33,435 nucleotides of DNA from Zygnema cylindricum (GCA_037447655.1 JBBHKE010000775.1:64001-97435), one strand, 5' to 3'. Positions 17,536 to 28,357 are shown, counted from the first letter of the stretch. Made by a program: numbers and translations. Notes: a model not told the origin generated them from the letters alone.

Positions 17536-20500
17536 CTTGTTTCAAATTTGATTAGATTAGGCATTTTGCAGCCGAGTGCCCGATTAAGGAGAAGAAATGC
17601 AATATTTGCCATAATTGGGGACATGTGAGTTCACATTGTTTCCAACAAGAAGGCGAAAATTCTTCCTTTTATGACGATCGAAAAAATGGACGAGGACGTG
17701 GCCGAGGACGCGGACGCGGTCGTGGCCAGTTAAAAGGATCCGGCTATCAAGGAAACTATATGGAGTTTGAAAAAAACTTTGAAAAGCAATATCACAATTT
17801 GACTATTTTATTGGACGAGAAAACCGGAGCAATTTTGAATTCGGCTTCTAATAGTCATTGTGTAAGAGATTGGATTATTGATACCGGTGCAACACATCAC
17901 GTGTGTACGGATTTAAGTTTATTTTCGGATACAATGAAGCTTACGGTTCCAAAGAATGTCACCCTTGTGAGTGGACATGTGATTCCGGTGGACACGGTTG
18001 GAACGGTACGAATTGATTTACCGGTAAGAGATAAATTTGGAAATGTTAGAGTGCATAAAGCTAAGTTGAATGATGCTTTGTTTATTCCGAATGGAGTGGT
18101 GAATTTGGTTAGTGTTTTTCAAATTCAAAAGGCTAGAGGTAGAGTTATTTCTTTGAAAGATTTTAGAATCATGATTAAAAGTAAGGAAGGAATTCAAATT
18201 GGGGAAGGATTTGTTTATGATATTTTGGTTAGTAAGTTAATTTGGAAACGGCCCGCTAAAGAAGAACCTTCTATGCTTTCCATGGAGATGGAGAAAGGCG
18301 ACCTTAGCCTTTGGCATCATCGGTTATGCCACACTTCGGAAGAAAACATTAAAAGGATGATTAAAAATTCTTCGGTAAGAGGTTTAGAATTGGCGACTGG
18401 AGAAAATGTGAATGGATGTAATGGTTGTAGCAAAGGGAAGCAAATGAGAAAGCCGTATCCTATCAAAGATGTATAATTTATAGCGAGTCAACCATTGGAA
18501 CTTGTTCATGTGGATCTATGTGGACCTATTAGACCGATGAGTCTTGGAGGAAATAGATATGTTTTTGTAATTGTTGATGATTTTTCCCGAAAGAGTTGGG
18601 TGTATCTTTTGAAAAGGAAGTCGGAGGCTTTAGATTATTTTAAGAAGTTTGTTGGGATGGCTAAAAGGGAAATGGAAAGGAAATTGAAAGCCGTGAGGTC
18701 TGATAATGGTGGAGAATTCATCGCATTTAAGGAGTTTTGTGAGGAGCGGGGAATGAAGCAACAATTTACCGCCGCTTATTCACCCGAATCTAAAGGAGTG
18801 GCCGAAAGGAAAAACAAGACGTTGCAAAAAATGGTGCGTGCGATGCTTCATAGCACAAATCAAAATGCTTCACTTCAGGGAGAAGCCGTAGTCACGACAA
18901 ACTATGTGTGTAATCAAAGATTGACTTCGATTTCTGGCGAAAAGACGCCTCAAGAACTTTGGAGTGGACGGATTATGTCTGTACAACATTTAAGAATTTG
19001 GGGTTGCCGGGCGACCGTATATATTGACCGAAACAAACGGACCGGCAAGTTTAGTCCACGATGTTAAAGTGGAATTTTCGTCGGATATAGTGCGAATTCT
19101 TATCAGTACCGAATTTTCAATTCTGTGACGCGAAATGCAGTGGAGTCACGGAATGTTAACTTCCACGAGAATTTAAAGGCGGCTATGGAATATTCAAACG
19201 GCAAAGAGCGAAGTTTGGATTTTGAAGAAAAAAACAGTTTGGAGGAGTTTGAAGTGGCGAATTCGTCGGATGAGGAAGACGATCATTATGAGACTCCAAA
19301 ACGGAAACCGAAATTTGGTAAAGTTTCAATTTATGACAATTTTGATTTGGAATCCACTTTGAGTGATGATAAGTCTGAGAGTTCAAAATTATCTTTGAAA
19401 AGTCAAAATAGTGAAAAGAGTTTGCCATCAATTTTTGAAAAGAGTGAAAAGAATGTAATGGAAGAAGAAGTGATTGTTAGGAGAAGTAATCGAGAGAATA
19501 AGGGAAAAGCACCTGAGAGACTAAGTCTTCAAATGAAAGCTAGTGATAAATCTCATAATTTTATTTCAGAGGCTAAGTTAAATGAATTCCTTTTATAGCA
19601 ATTACTGCAAGAGAGTGTAAGTGGTGACCCGAAATCTTATACGGAAGCTAAAAATTCTGGTGATAGGGAGTCTAAGTGGAAAGATGCTTTTGACAAAGAA
19701 TAAAAAACTATTGTTGAGAATGAGACTTTTGAGGAAGTAGAACTACCTGAGGGACAGAAGGTCATAGATTCTAAGTGGGTATTTATGACAGAAACTGGTG
19801 CTCCTTGTGAATTATTTAAGTATAAAGCAAAATTAGTTTGTAAGGGATTTCAGCAGAAAGAGGGAGTGGATTATACGAAAACCTATGCTCCCGTGGTCAA
19901 GTTTGATTCCTTGAGGATGATCATCGCATTGGCGGCAGCAGGGAAGAAGCATATCCATCAGATGGACGCGGAGACCGTATTTCTTAATGGAGATCTCGAA
20001 GTGGAGGTTTATATAAAGATTCCGGAAGGAGTACCATCTAAACCTGGTTTAGTGTGGAGATTAAAAAAATCCTTGTATGGGTTGAAGCAAGCACCAAGAA
20101 CATGGTATTTACGTTTACATAAGGTTTTGATTGACTCTGGATTTGTAAGAACAATTTTAGATTCTGGTGTGTATGTGAAAGAAAATGGAGTGGATCAAAT
20201 TATTTTTAGTGTTTATGTGGATGATTTTACAATGGTGCAAGATAACTTAGAGAAAATTAAGGAATTGGAGTCATATTTGAAGAAGCATTTTAAGGTGACA
20301 GATTTAGGTGAAGCAAAATACATATTAGGCATCGAGGTGATTAGGAGTAAATGTAGATGTATTAAATAAGGTCAAGAACAATATTGTAATGAAGTTCTTA
20401 CTCGATTTTCTATGTTAGGTTCTAAGCCCCTTAGCACACCTCTAGACTTGAAATTACAACTTAGCAAATTTGATGATGAGGAAATTGTAAATGTCCATTA

Positions 20501-21143
20501 TAGAGAGGAAATTTTATGCCTAATGTATTTGAGTGTAGGGACAAGATTGAATATTTTTGCAACTGTTTCAATTGCAACAATCAAGTCCCAAAGAAGCAAC
20601 GTTGGGAATCGGTCAAGCGGATTTTTAGGTATTTAGAAGGAACATTGGACCTTGGATTGGTTTATCGAAGTGGAGACGATTTGGATTGCTTCGGATAATG
20701 TGATGCTGACTGGGGAGGAGACTTTGACAAAGGAAAGTCCACCTCTGGCTATGCTTTTGTATTAAGTGGAGCGACAATCTCATGGAGCTCCAGATTACAG
20801 CCTATGGTGGCTATAAGTTCAACCGAAGTGGAATACATGGCGGTTTGTCATGCGGCAAAGGCTTCAATTTGGATTAAAGACATGTTGAGTGAATTGGGAA
20901 TTTTTGTGAAATTCATGAAGATTTATTCAGATAGTATGAGTAGTATTGCCTTAGTGAAGAATCCTTTGTTTCATAAAAGAACAAAACATATTAGAATTCA
21001 ATGGCATTTTGTGAGAGATTAGGTGAAGGACAAAGTTAGAATTTATATTTGTTCCTACTCTTGAAGAGGTAGCAGATATGTTAACTATAGCTGCAATGCA
21101 TGATGTTTTTGTTAGAGGGAGACCTAGGTTAGGATTAGTTTGA
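17536..21143 (+). pseudogene. pol: copia Pol: zinc knuckles, protease, integrase, RT, RNase H
   Basis: In one frame from 17536 to about 20540 there are six TAA/TAG codons (17553, 18474, 19065, 19596, 19701, 20367) and no TGA. After a frameshift near 20540 the RNase H part has TAA 20696 and TAG 21020, then another shift and a natural-looking TGA at 21141-21143. First zinc knuckle damaged (Cys to Phe); second intact (CNICHNWGHVSSHC). Protease site DTGA at 17880. Integrase HHCC and D-D-E motifs (VHVDLCGP, RSDNGGEF, ESKGVAERKN). RT motifs QMDAETVFLNGDL and YVDD (20214-20225). RNase H motifs DADWGGDF, STEVEY and YSDS. Non-functional under the standard code. Confidence 0.85.
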
Positions 21144-21176
21144 GTTTGGTTAGTAGTTAGTGAATATCCTCACGTT

Positions 21177-21187
21177 GAAAGGGGGAA
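21177..21187 (+). promoter_or_regulatory. Polypurine tract
   Basis: gaaagggggaa lies directly against the 3' LTR TGTTAG, the normal plus-strand primer position of LTR elements. Confidence 0.85.
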
Positions 21188-21350
21188 TGTTAGCTAAGCA
21201 ATATGAGATTTATTTCTCAACGTTAGTTCATTTTTAGTCTGGGTTAGTTTTGTCACGCGTCACGTCTCGCATATCATTTCGTTTATTAGTAATTCTCAGT
21301 TTCGTTTGATAATGTGAACATTTTGGTCTATTTTGTTTGTATGCGCGACT
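21188..21350 (+). repeat. Truncated 3' LTR of the + copia element
   Basis: Matches the first ~160 bp of the 5' LTR (TGTTAG... to tttgtatgcg) with about 15 differences counted by eye, then stops. The following ~17 bp are filler before the inverted copy starts. Confidence 0.85.
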
Positions 21351-21367
21351 TTTTTCACTATTTCACT
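21351..21367. other. Fold-back junction with short templated-looking filler
   Basis: tttttcactatttcact lies between the truncated LTR and the inverted pol fragment. The motif ttcactat is repeated here, and ttttcactatttt occurs 15-25 bp further in the inverted copy, which suggests copying from nearby sequence during a template switch. Confidence 0.6.
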
Positions 21368-21368
21368 A

Positions 21369-23040
21369 TGGCAAACTCTTTTCACTATTTTGACTTTTCA
21401 AAGATAATTTTGAACTCTCAGACTTATCATCACTCAAAGTAGATTCCAAATCAATATTGTCAGAATTTGAAACTTTACCAAATTTCGGTTTCCATTTTGG
21501 AGTCTCATAATGATCGTCTTCCTCATCCGACGAATTCGCCACTTCAAACTCCTCCAAACTGTTTTTTTCTTCAAAATCCAAACTTCGCTCTTTGCCGTTT
21601 GAATATTCTATAGCTGCCTTTAAATTCTCGTGGAAGTTAACATTCCGTGACTCCACTACATTTCGCATCACAGGATTGAAAATTCGATACTGATAAGAAT
21701 TCGCACTATATCCGACGAAAATTCCACTTTAACATTGTGGACTAAACTTGCCGGTCCGTTTGTTTCGGTCAATATATACGGTCGCCCGGCAACCCCAAAT
21801 TCTTAAATGTCGTACAGACATAACCCGTCCACTCCAAAGTTCTTGAGGCGTCTTTTCGCCAGAAATCGAAGTCAATCTTTGATTACACACATAGTTTGCC
21901 GTGACTACGGCTTCTCCCTAAAGTGAAGCATTTTGATTTGTGCTATGAAGCATCGCACGCACCATTTTTTGCAACGTCTTGTTTTTCCTTTTGGCTACTC
22001 CATTAGATTCGGGTCTTTCCATTTCCCTTATAGCCTTTTCAAAAAATACACCCAACTCTTTCGGGAAAAATCATCAACAATCACAAAGATATATCTATTT
22101 CCCCCAGGACTCCTCAGTATAATAGGTCCACATAGATCCACATGAACAAGTTCCAAAGGTTGACTGGCTCAAATTTTACATTTTTGACATGATGAGGTTT
22201 CTTTATTTGCTTCCCCTTGCTACAACCATTACATCCATTCACCTTTTCTCCAGTCGCCAATTCCAAACCTCTTACCGAAGAATTCTTAATCATTCTTTTA
22301 ATGTTTTTCTCCGAAGTGTAGCATAACCGATGATGCCAAAGGCTAAGGTCGCATTTCTCCATCTCCACGGAAAGCATAGAAGGTTCCTCTTTAGCCGGCT
22401 GTTTCCAAATTAACTTACTAACCAAATTATCCGACACAAATCCTTCCCCAATTTGAATTCCTTCCTTACTTTTAATCATGATTCTAAAATCCTCAAAAAA
22501 AATGACTCTACCTCCGGCCTTTTGAATTTGAGGAACACTAACCAAATTCACAACTCCATTAGGAATAAACAAAGCATCATTCAACTTAGCTTTATGCACT
22601 CTAACATTTCCAAATTTATCTCTCACCGATAAATCAATTCGAACCGTTCCAACCGTGTCCACTGGAATCTTATGTCCACTCGCAACGGTGACATTCTTTG
22701 GAACAGTAAGCTTCTTTGTATCCGAAAATAAACTTAAATCTGTACACACGTGATGTGTTGCGCCGGTATCAATAATCTAATCTCTTACACAATTATTACC
22801 AGAAGCTGAATTCAAAATTGCTCTGGTTTTCTCGTCCAATAAAATAGTCAAATTATGATATCGCTCCTCAAAGTCTTTTTCAAACTCTGTATAGTTTCTT
22901 TGATAACCGGATCCTCTTAATTGGCCACGACCCCGTCCGCGTCCTCGGCCACGTCCTCGTTCATTTTCTCGATCGCCATAATAAGAATTTTCGCCTTCTC
23001 GTTGGAAACATTGCGAACTCACATGTCCCTAGTTAGGGCA
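21369..23040 (-). pseudogene. pol: Minus-copy pol remnant: zinc knuckle, protease, partial integrase
   Basis: Contains the second zinc knuckle, the protease region with IIDTGATHHVCTD, the pre-integrase domain (LWHHRLCYTS, NGCNGCSKGKQ), a shortened integrase and the acidic linker. In-frame TAGs lie at 23029-23031 and 22777-22779 (both TGG, Trp, in the + copy), and at 21918-21920 (CAG, Gln, in the + copy). A TAA at 21729-21731 is shared with the + copy (19065). A frameshift near 22165 and deletion of the central Asp motif of the integrase make it dead. Confidence 0.8.
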
Positions 23041-23691
23041 AATATTGCACCTCTTCTCCTTATTCGGACACTCGGCTGCAAAATGCCCAATCTTATCACA
23101 TTTGAAACAAGTCACATTAGAGGTGTTAGATTTATTACTAAATCCAACATTTTGACTTCTTCCTCTATCTCTTCCTCTAAAATTTCCTCTAATACCCCCT
23201 CTTCCTCGGAACAAATTTTGATCCGAGGAATCCGAAGTATTTACATTATGGATTTTACTACTTTCAAAACCTCTACCTACACTCTCTCTAGACTTCTCAA
23301 TGGACTTCAAATAATTCACCGCATACTCAAGTGTAGCCTTCCGTTTAGATTGAATTATTTCACTAGACGTAGAATATCTTTCGGGCAATCCCTCTAAGTA
23401 CACTTGTAATTTTTCATTTTCGGGTACAATTTTACCAAGAATACTCAATTGCTCCAACAAAATATAAAATCTTTTGACTCCATCATCTATTGACTCATTA
23501 TGCTTAAACTTAAACTTAATGAAATCCTTGAACACATAATTTGCCTTATCTTTTACTCCTTTCTCAAAATGATTTTCTAACGCTTGCCAAAATTTATGTG
23601 TAGTATCATGAATAAGAAAATTATCATGGACCGATCCGGTACAACTTTGAATCAATCCATTCATGGCCGCCATATCTTTCAATCTCCACAA
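23029..23691 (-). CDS. gag: Minus-copy Gag, central and C-terminal frame with zinc knuckle
   Basis: Homologous to the frame at 16945-17535 but runs on into an intact first zinc knuckle (CFKCDKIGHFAAEC), which the + copy has lost. It ends at TAG in the second knuckle. The Gag core and Arg/Gly-rich stretch are conserved. It overlaps the upstream Gag frame by 68 bp in the +1 frame, as in the other copy. Confidence 0.7.
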   Translation of the reverse strand: MWRLKDMAAMNGLIQSCTGSVHDNFLIHDTTHKFWQALENHFEKGVKDKANYVFKDFIKFKFKHNESIDDGVKRFYILLEQLSILGKIVPENEKLQVYLEGLPERYSTSSEIIQSKRKATLEYAVNYLKSIEKSRESVGRGFESSKIHNVNTSDSSDQNLFRGRGGIRGNFRGRDRGRSQNVGFSNKSNTSNVTCFKCDKIGHFAAECPNKEKRCNICPN

Positions 23692-24076
23692 ATTTTTGCG
23701 CTTTGGGATCTTTTGGCATTTTCTCTTTGCCGTTGACGATCTTCCATAACTTCTTCAAGATGAGACTCGCTCTCATGTTCTTCATCCAAATAGCGTAGTT
23801 CGATCTGTCAAAGATAACCGACTTGCCTCCCATTCGAAAATCTTCTTCTCCTTCCAACTCACCATCAAAATCAAAATCCTCTTCTATTTTTTTCTTTTTC
23901 TTTTTTTTATATTTTTCATCATCATCCAAATTATCTGAGCTGCTACTACAACTAGAGCTAGAGCTGCCCTCGGATTCCTCTTTCACCGAAACATTTTCAT
24001 TTTTCACCTTTTTATCCTTTTCCTTCATAAATTTTTGCCACTCTACACAATGCGGAAGCGAATTTAACTTAATCAA
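23624..24076 (-). pseudogene. gag: Minus-copy Gag, N-terminal frame, start deleted
   Basis: Codes the Ser-rich, acidic and poly-Lys stretch and the SNYAIWMKNMRASL segment seen at 16620-17012. The true start is missing: the frame joins LTR sequence at cgcattgtgt directly to gtggcaaaaattt. It has a few extra Lys-rich codons relative to the + copy. It ends at the same position as the + copy frame. Confidence 0.7.
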
Positions 24077-24587
24077 AAATCAACCAGCTCACATACATTA
24101 AATTCTTATGAACATAGATAGAGACAATACAAAATTCAGAAAAGGAAATTCTGACATTAATTCTCATACATTAGTTTTACAATAGTTTCTCCTTAATTGT
24201 TCTTTCGTTGCTTTTAATTCCCTCACTGGCAGACATTTTAACTTAGTCGCCAGATTACATCCAGAAATCTAATTCTAGAAACGTCACATGTACTTAGACA
24301 CAAAATATATTATGATGCAAACGAAACTGCTCGAAACGAAATATCTAGAAGTACATTACTTTAAAAGTACAATTAATCTACACGAAATGAAACTTTTAGT
24401 TGTACACCTACGAAACCGAAAGTACTAGAAGTCCCGTGAAAAAGACCAAGCTATTCACACTTAATCAAACGAAATTGAAAGGTACAAAAGTACTGATGAA
24501 ATGAAATAAAATGTCCGACGTGAAAAACTAACCAACACTAAAAATGAACCAATGTTGAGAATTAAATCTCACATTGCTATCCTAACA
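24060..24587 (-). repeat. 5' LTR of the minus copia copy, 3' end deleted
   Basis: Starts TGTTAGGATAGC in its own sense and aligns with 15395-16280, but carries single versions of both segments that are duplicated in the + copy's LTR. It lacks the last ~50 bp and the primer-binding site. Confidence 0.8.
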
Positions 24588-24976
24588 GAAATGTGTGCAA
24601 AATGGCGTGAAACGGGCAGGACAATTTTTTTGAAATCCTATCCTTTGGGCAGCTGAAATTTTTTACATGTTCATGAGGAAAAATACAAGAAGATAAAGAA
24701 AACTAATTTGAATAGCAAAGGCAGTTTATAAACTAAAAAAAAACTGTAATCGACAGCTTTTAAACAGTTTTAGACGACGGAAAGGCTCTGATGGGGCACC
24801 TAAAATAAAAAAAAAGAAAATTGTTCATTCATTTATTCATTCAATCATTCGATCTTTTTAGAAAATGAAGGAACCGATCAGGCATCTCAGAAAAAGGAAG
24901 AACGAGAAAAAGCATCCATGCGTTCACTCATTCTCGGAAAATCTATAAAATGTAGAACTTAATTGAAAACTCTTAC

Positions 24977-25105
24977 GACTTATTCCGGTGTCGATGACTG
25001 TAGAAGGGTCAGCGGAGGGGTCAGAAGGCGAAGTATCGTTTATCTGTGATGCGTCTGAAAAGTTATTTCCTCCGAGTAGAAAATCCCGGTCGATTGTAAT
25101 ATTTG
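24977..25105 (-). pseudogene. Inverted copy of the 129-bp linker exon
   Basis: Same length, splice sites and open frame as 12368-12496, differing by a few bases (Cys to Phe, Ala to Thr, one silent). It is detached from the other papain-like exons, so it is presumably not part of a working gene. The intact frame may simply reflect low divergence. Confidence 0.5.
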
Positions 25106-25919
25106 CTGGAAAAAAAAATGTAGCAATAAGTAGTCGTCAGTATTAAATGTTTTGAGATAAATAAAAAGCGATCTCGGTCTGCCTCCTTTCTCTCTATTGG
25201 AGGTGGATTGGCGGACGCCATGAAATTATACACGAGAGAAAAGATCAATGCATTTGAAAAGAAAAATTGAATTGAATTTGGGATAATTTCATTAAGTGAG
25301 AAAGTCACTTATATAAATATTGCACAGTGCTAATTATTGTGGAACCTAAGCACTCTTTGGTGCCCTTAACAAAAAGGATTTTAGGCTAGATTCTAATAAA
25401 CGTGTTCGAGATTCTAAGAGATTGACAGGAAGACTAGATTCTAATAAATGTAGTCTAGATGCTAAGGGATTGACTTTAGGGCGGCAATGTACTAAGTGTG
25501 ATTAAGACCTAAAGTAATTTAAGCAAAGTAAGACAGACCTAAAGGGACCGACGCGTTTAATGACAATTTGGAAGGGACCAAGAAGGACAAAAAGAGAACC
25601 GACGCTAAATGACCCTTCACACTCTCCCTGTGAGACTCCCTCGCCCTCTCACTCTCCCTCTCCCTCGCCCTCTCCCTCTCTCCCTCGTCACCTCTCCCTC
25701 CTTCGTTGATACCCTTCTTTTGTGTTTTCTCCCTCAGGGTTATTTATCTCTAGTCTTAATTCCATTCATCGAACAAGAGGTTGGCGGAATCTGAAAGAGG
25801 TGGCGAGAGGAAGCTTCCATGCAAATGCGAGCCAAGAGAGAGAGACAGAGGAGGAGGAAATTATTTATAAGAATATCTCTCAATTTTTTAAAAGTCGTCA
25901 TTTCAAACGAAAAAAGAGG

Positions 25920-26000
25920 GAAGGAAGGAGGGAGGGAAAGCGGGTGGGAGGGAGGGAAGGAGGGAGGGAGGGAGAGAGAGAGAGAGCGAGAGAGGGTGAA
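25920..26000. repeat. Purine-rich (GGGA/GAGA) repeat in the right arm
   Basis: ggaggga units pass into gaga units. Absent from the equivalent place in the left arm. Confidence 0.8.
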
Positions 26001-26590
26001 AGTGATAGGATCTCACACAAAAATCAGAGTGCAAGACTACAGCGGAAGCAAAAAAAAACAAAATATATCACACGAGAACGAACTGTCCACAAAAGCCAAT
26101 ATATTTCATAGACATTTTCTCCCATACAAAGATTAACTTCCTACTCCCTCTAATCTGCAGTATATAGTACATTTACTGTGACGTCACTACTTCAAACTAC
26201 AAATCAACCCAAATCATATGTGCGCACTAAGTGCGTACAAGTCAAATTGCGTCAACAGCGAAACACAAAGAACTGCCAGTACAACTCACACGTACAACCA
26301 AAACTAACTAAAGACAAAACGTACATACTAACCGTACACACCAAACGAAACATAACGTGGTCTTCGTCAAACTGAATCTCCACGAAACCACGAAAACTAC
26401 AGTCCACTACACGAATAAATAAAACCACCCGAGACCACTACCTTAACTTAACGACAAATAAGCCCACTAACTTAACGTAACGACAAATTAGCCAGCTGCA
26501 CGACAGACCGCGACGACCGACTACAACTTTGACTGAATAAGACAGAATAGTCGGCCGCGCAACAGACCGCGACGGCCGATTACAAACTTT

Positions 26591-27213
26591 CAGGGCAGGG
26601 AGGGGAGGGCAGAGAAGACGAAGGTGGATGGAGGAAAGGAAGTTATTAGAGAAGAAGGATAAGAGGGAGGGAGGAAGGGAGGTAAATGGAGAGGAGTAGA
26701 ACGAGAGGAGAGAGAGAGAGAGACAAGGAGAAAAAAGTGGAGTGAGAGAGAGAGAGGAGAGAGAGGTAGGAGTGGCGAGTGTAGAGAGGGAAGAGGGAAG
26801 AGTGCCGTGGCCAGAGTCGAATGGATTTTCCTTTAAATACAAACAGCCGCCGGCTAGTGTTAAGTAACGTCTTTTCCAGAATTTTCGGTCGACTAGAATG
26901 TGATCGGACTGCTGCGATCCTCTCCGTACAGTATGGCCATGAAAGAGACGCCGCCGAGATAAATTTCGATTTCAACTGGTAAACAGCGGGAAATGCTGCG
27001 AGGCGACGAATGGTCACGTCACACCGAGATTAGTGTCAACGGTCGTATTTTCCGTACCGTCGGGATTTTCCAGAAACGTCAAAAGTTCACAACATAACGT
27101 TGAAGGTCATTTGCGCAACGTCGGGGTACTTTGTTAATGTCAAGGACAAAAGATGTACGGTAGAGTACATACAGTTGTACAATTACAATTATTCACCCGA
27201 AAACGAATTGATG
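26591..27213. other. Gene-free spacer with purine-rich tract
   Basis: 26591-26800 is dense in gaggga, gagagag and aggaag units directly outside the right arm. 26830-27213 is unique sequence with no recognisable gene. Confidence 0.6.
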
Positions 27214-27221
27214 GTCGATTG

Positions 27222-28006
27222 TAGTGTTGTGTATCGGTTAAAAACTTATCGTGATAACGCCGATACCGATAGTTATCGGTTATCGAACGGTCAAAGATCT
27301 CGATATATTGGTCTGGGACCAACAAATTCCATATCGACGATAACTTTTTAAAAATATAGTATGCATACAATAGTACTGTATAACATACTGTATTATATTA
27401 TTTTCATTATATAGCGTGGAATTCCACGTATAAGAATCTGTTCCGCGTATCTATTTAACTGAAATTTTTTACGGACAGCGCTGCACATAAACGTATACAA
27501 TATAAGTTAATAGTTTATTGTTATAAAATTATACTATCGAAACGAAAAAAATAAAATACATAGTAAAATTTATGAATCAAACTTTTTCCAAAAAAAGACG
27601 AACAGACTGAAAGAAGCAGACAAACACACCTGTCAGACTGGCGTCATTTCCATACGCCATATTTTGAAAATTCTGGCAGCAAGAATTTTGAAAACCCCCT
27701 TAAATTAGGAATAATGATGGAAAAATCGCGATTTTTTACCGAAATCGGGAGTAAGGGGGTCCGCTGCGCGTCCGGGGAATACGACGTACAGTTGCGTGTA
27801 CAGACCATACATTTATCTGTACGGTCCGTACAATTATCGCCGATAGTTATCATTATCGGCATTATCGTCGATAAGTACCCGATATTATCGGCTACTTATT
27901 GGCGATAATACCGATGTCGATATATCGTACCAATATATCGATTATCAGGAACCCGAAAAAAGGTCCATATCGGTTATCGGTAAATCCTTGCCGATACACA
28001 ACACTA
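27222..28006. mobile_element. hAT-like MITE with 8-bp target duplication
   Basis: Perfect 16-bp terminal inverted repeats, TAGTGTTGTGTATCGG (27222-27237) and CCGATACACAACACTA (27991-28006), flanked by identical octamers gtcgattg (27214-27221 and 28007-28014). 785 bp, rich in cgatat and ttatcg motifs near both ends, no transposase. Same family as the outer element at 38-1318. Exact repeats suggest a fairly recent insertion. Confidence 0.9.
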
Positions 28007-28014
28007 GTCGATTG

Positions 28015-28331
28015 CACTGCACTTTGATGCGTCACAAAATTGGGATGAAACGATCGAAACGACTTTTAACGGTGACCTTTAGTTAAAACGTGCCAATAAA
28101 ATGTGTTCCGTACACTGCGAGCATTAAGTTTTGCGTATCCTACCGATAGGTCATTCCAAAATGTAATGCTTGCTTATGTGGCCTTTGTTAGATGGCACAG
28201 ACTTACGCGATGTTTAGATTATAAAATCTTCACCGTAACTCGGATTGTGCCCACGCAATGGTAATTTAACGATTTAGCTCTCATTTTTGCATAGTTGTCC
28301 AATTAGTGCGAATTTAAAATTTTAAGATTCC
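28015..28331. other. Spacer between two TIR elements
   Basis: About 320 bp of AT-rich sequence with no recognisable feature. Confidence 0.5.
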
Positions 28332-28357
28332 TACTTATTAGGGTGTGGTTACATCAG

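Larger units (their letters stand above)
15395..21350 (+). mobile_element. Ty1/copia LTR retrotransposon, + strand copy, decayed and 3'-truncated
   Basis: Order is 5' LTR, primer-binding site, gag, zinc knuckles, protease, integrase, reverse transcriptase, RNase H, polypurine tract and the first 160 bp of the 3' LTR. Protease-integrase-RT order defines copia. LTR ends begin TGTTAG. Comparing the 3' LTR fragment with the 5' LTR by eye gives roughly 10% difference, so the insertion is old. The 3' LTR is cut at about 21350, where an inverted copy of the same family begins. The 3' flank is lost, so no target duplication can be checked (left flank cttcg). Confidence 0.9.
21368..24587 (-). mobile_element. 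Second copia copy, minus strand, 5' part only
   Basis: Reads leftward from the LTR terminus at 24587 (TGTTAG in its own sense) through gag to the integrase-RT linker, where it is cut at 21368, the point equivalent to about 19430 of the + copy. RT, RNase H and 3' LTR are missing. Internal losses: about 330 bp covering the LTR end, primer site and gag start; and most of the integrase core. The outer flank atttc matches the empty site at 12880-12884. Confidence 0.9.
24588..26590 (-). repeat. Right arm of the large inverted duplication
   Basis: Reverse complement of 10940-12884, starting at the copia target site and ending at ttacaaacttt. Between about 25855 and 25985 it holds a different segment (A/T-rich piece plus a GGAG-type purine repeat) from the left arm. 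The papain catalytic exon at 10386 is not included, so the duplicated piece starts inside the gene's intron. Confidence 0.85.

Noticed and set aside
21183-21431. Whole 10.9-26.6 kb palindrome as a sequencing chimera
   Set aside because: The arms and the two copia copies differ by many substitutions, a tandem duplication, deletions and a replaced segment, which a missed-adapter chimera would not show.
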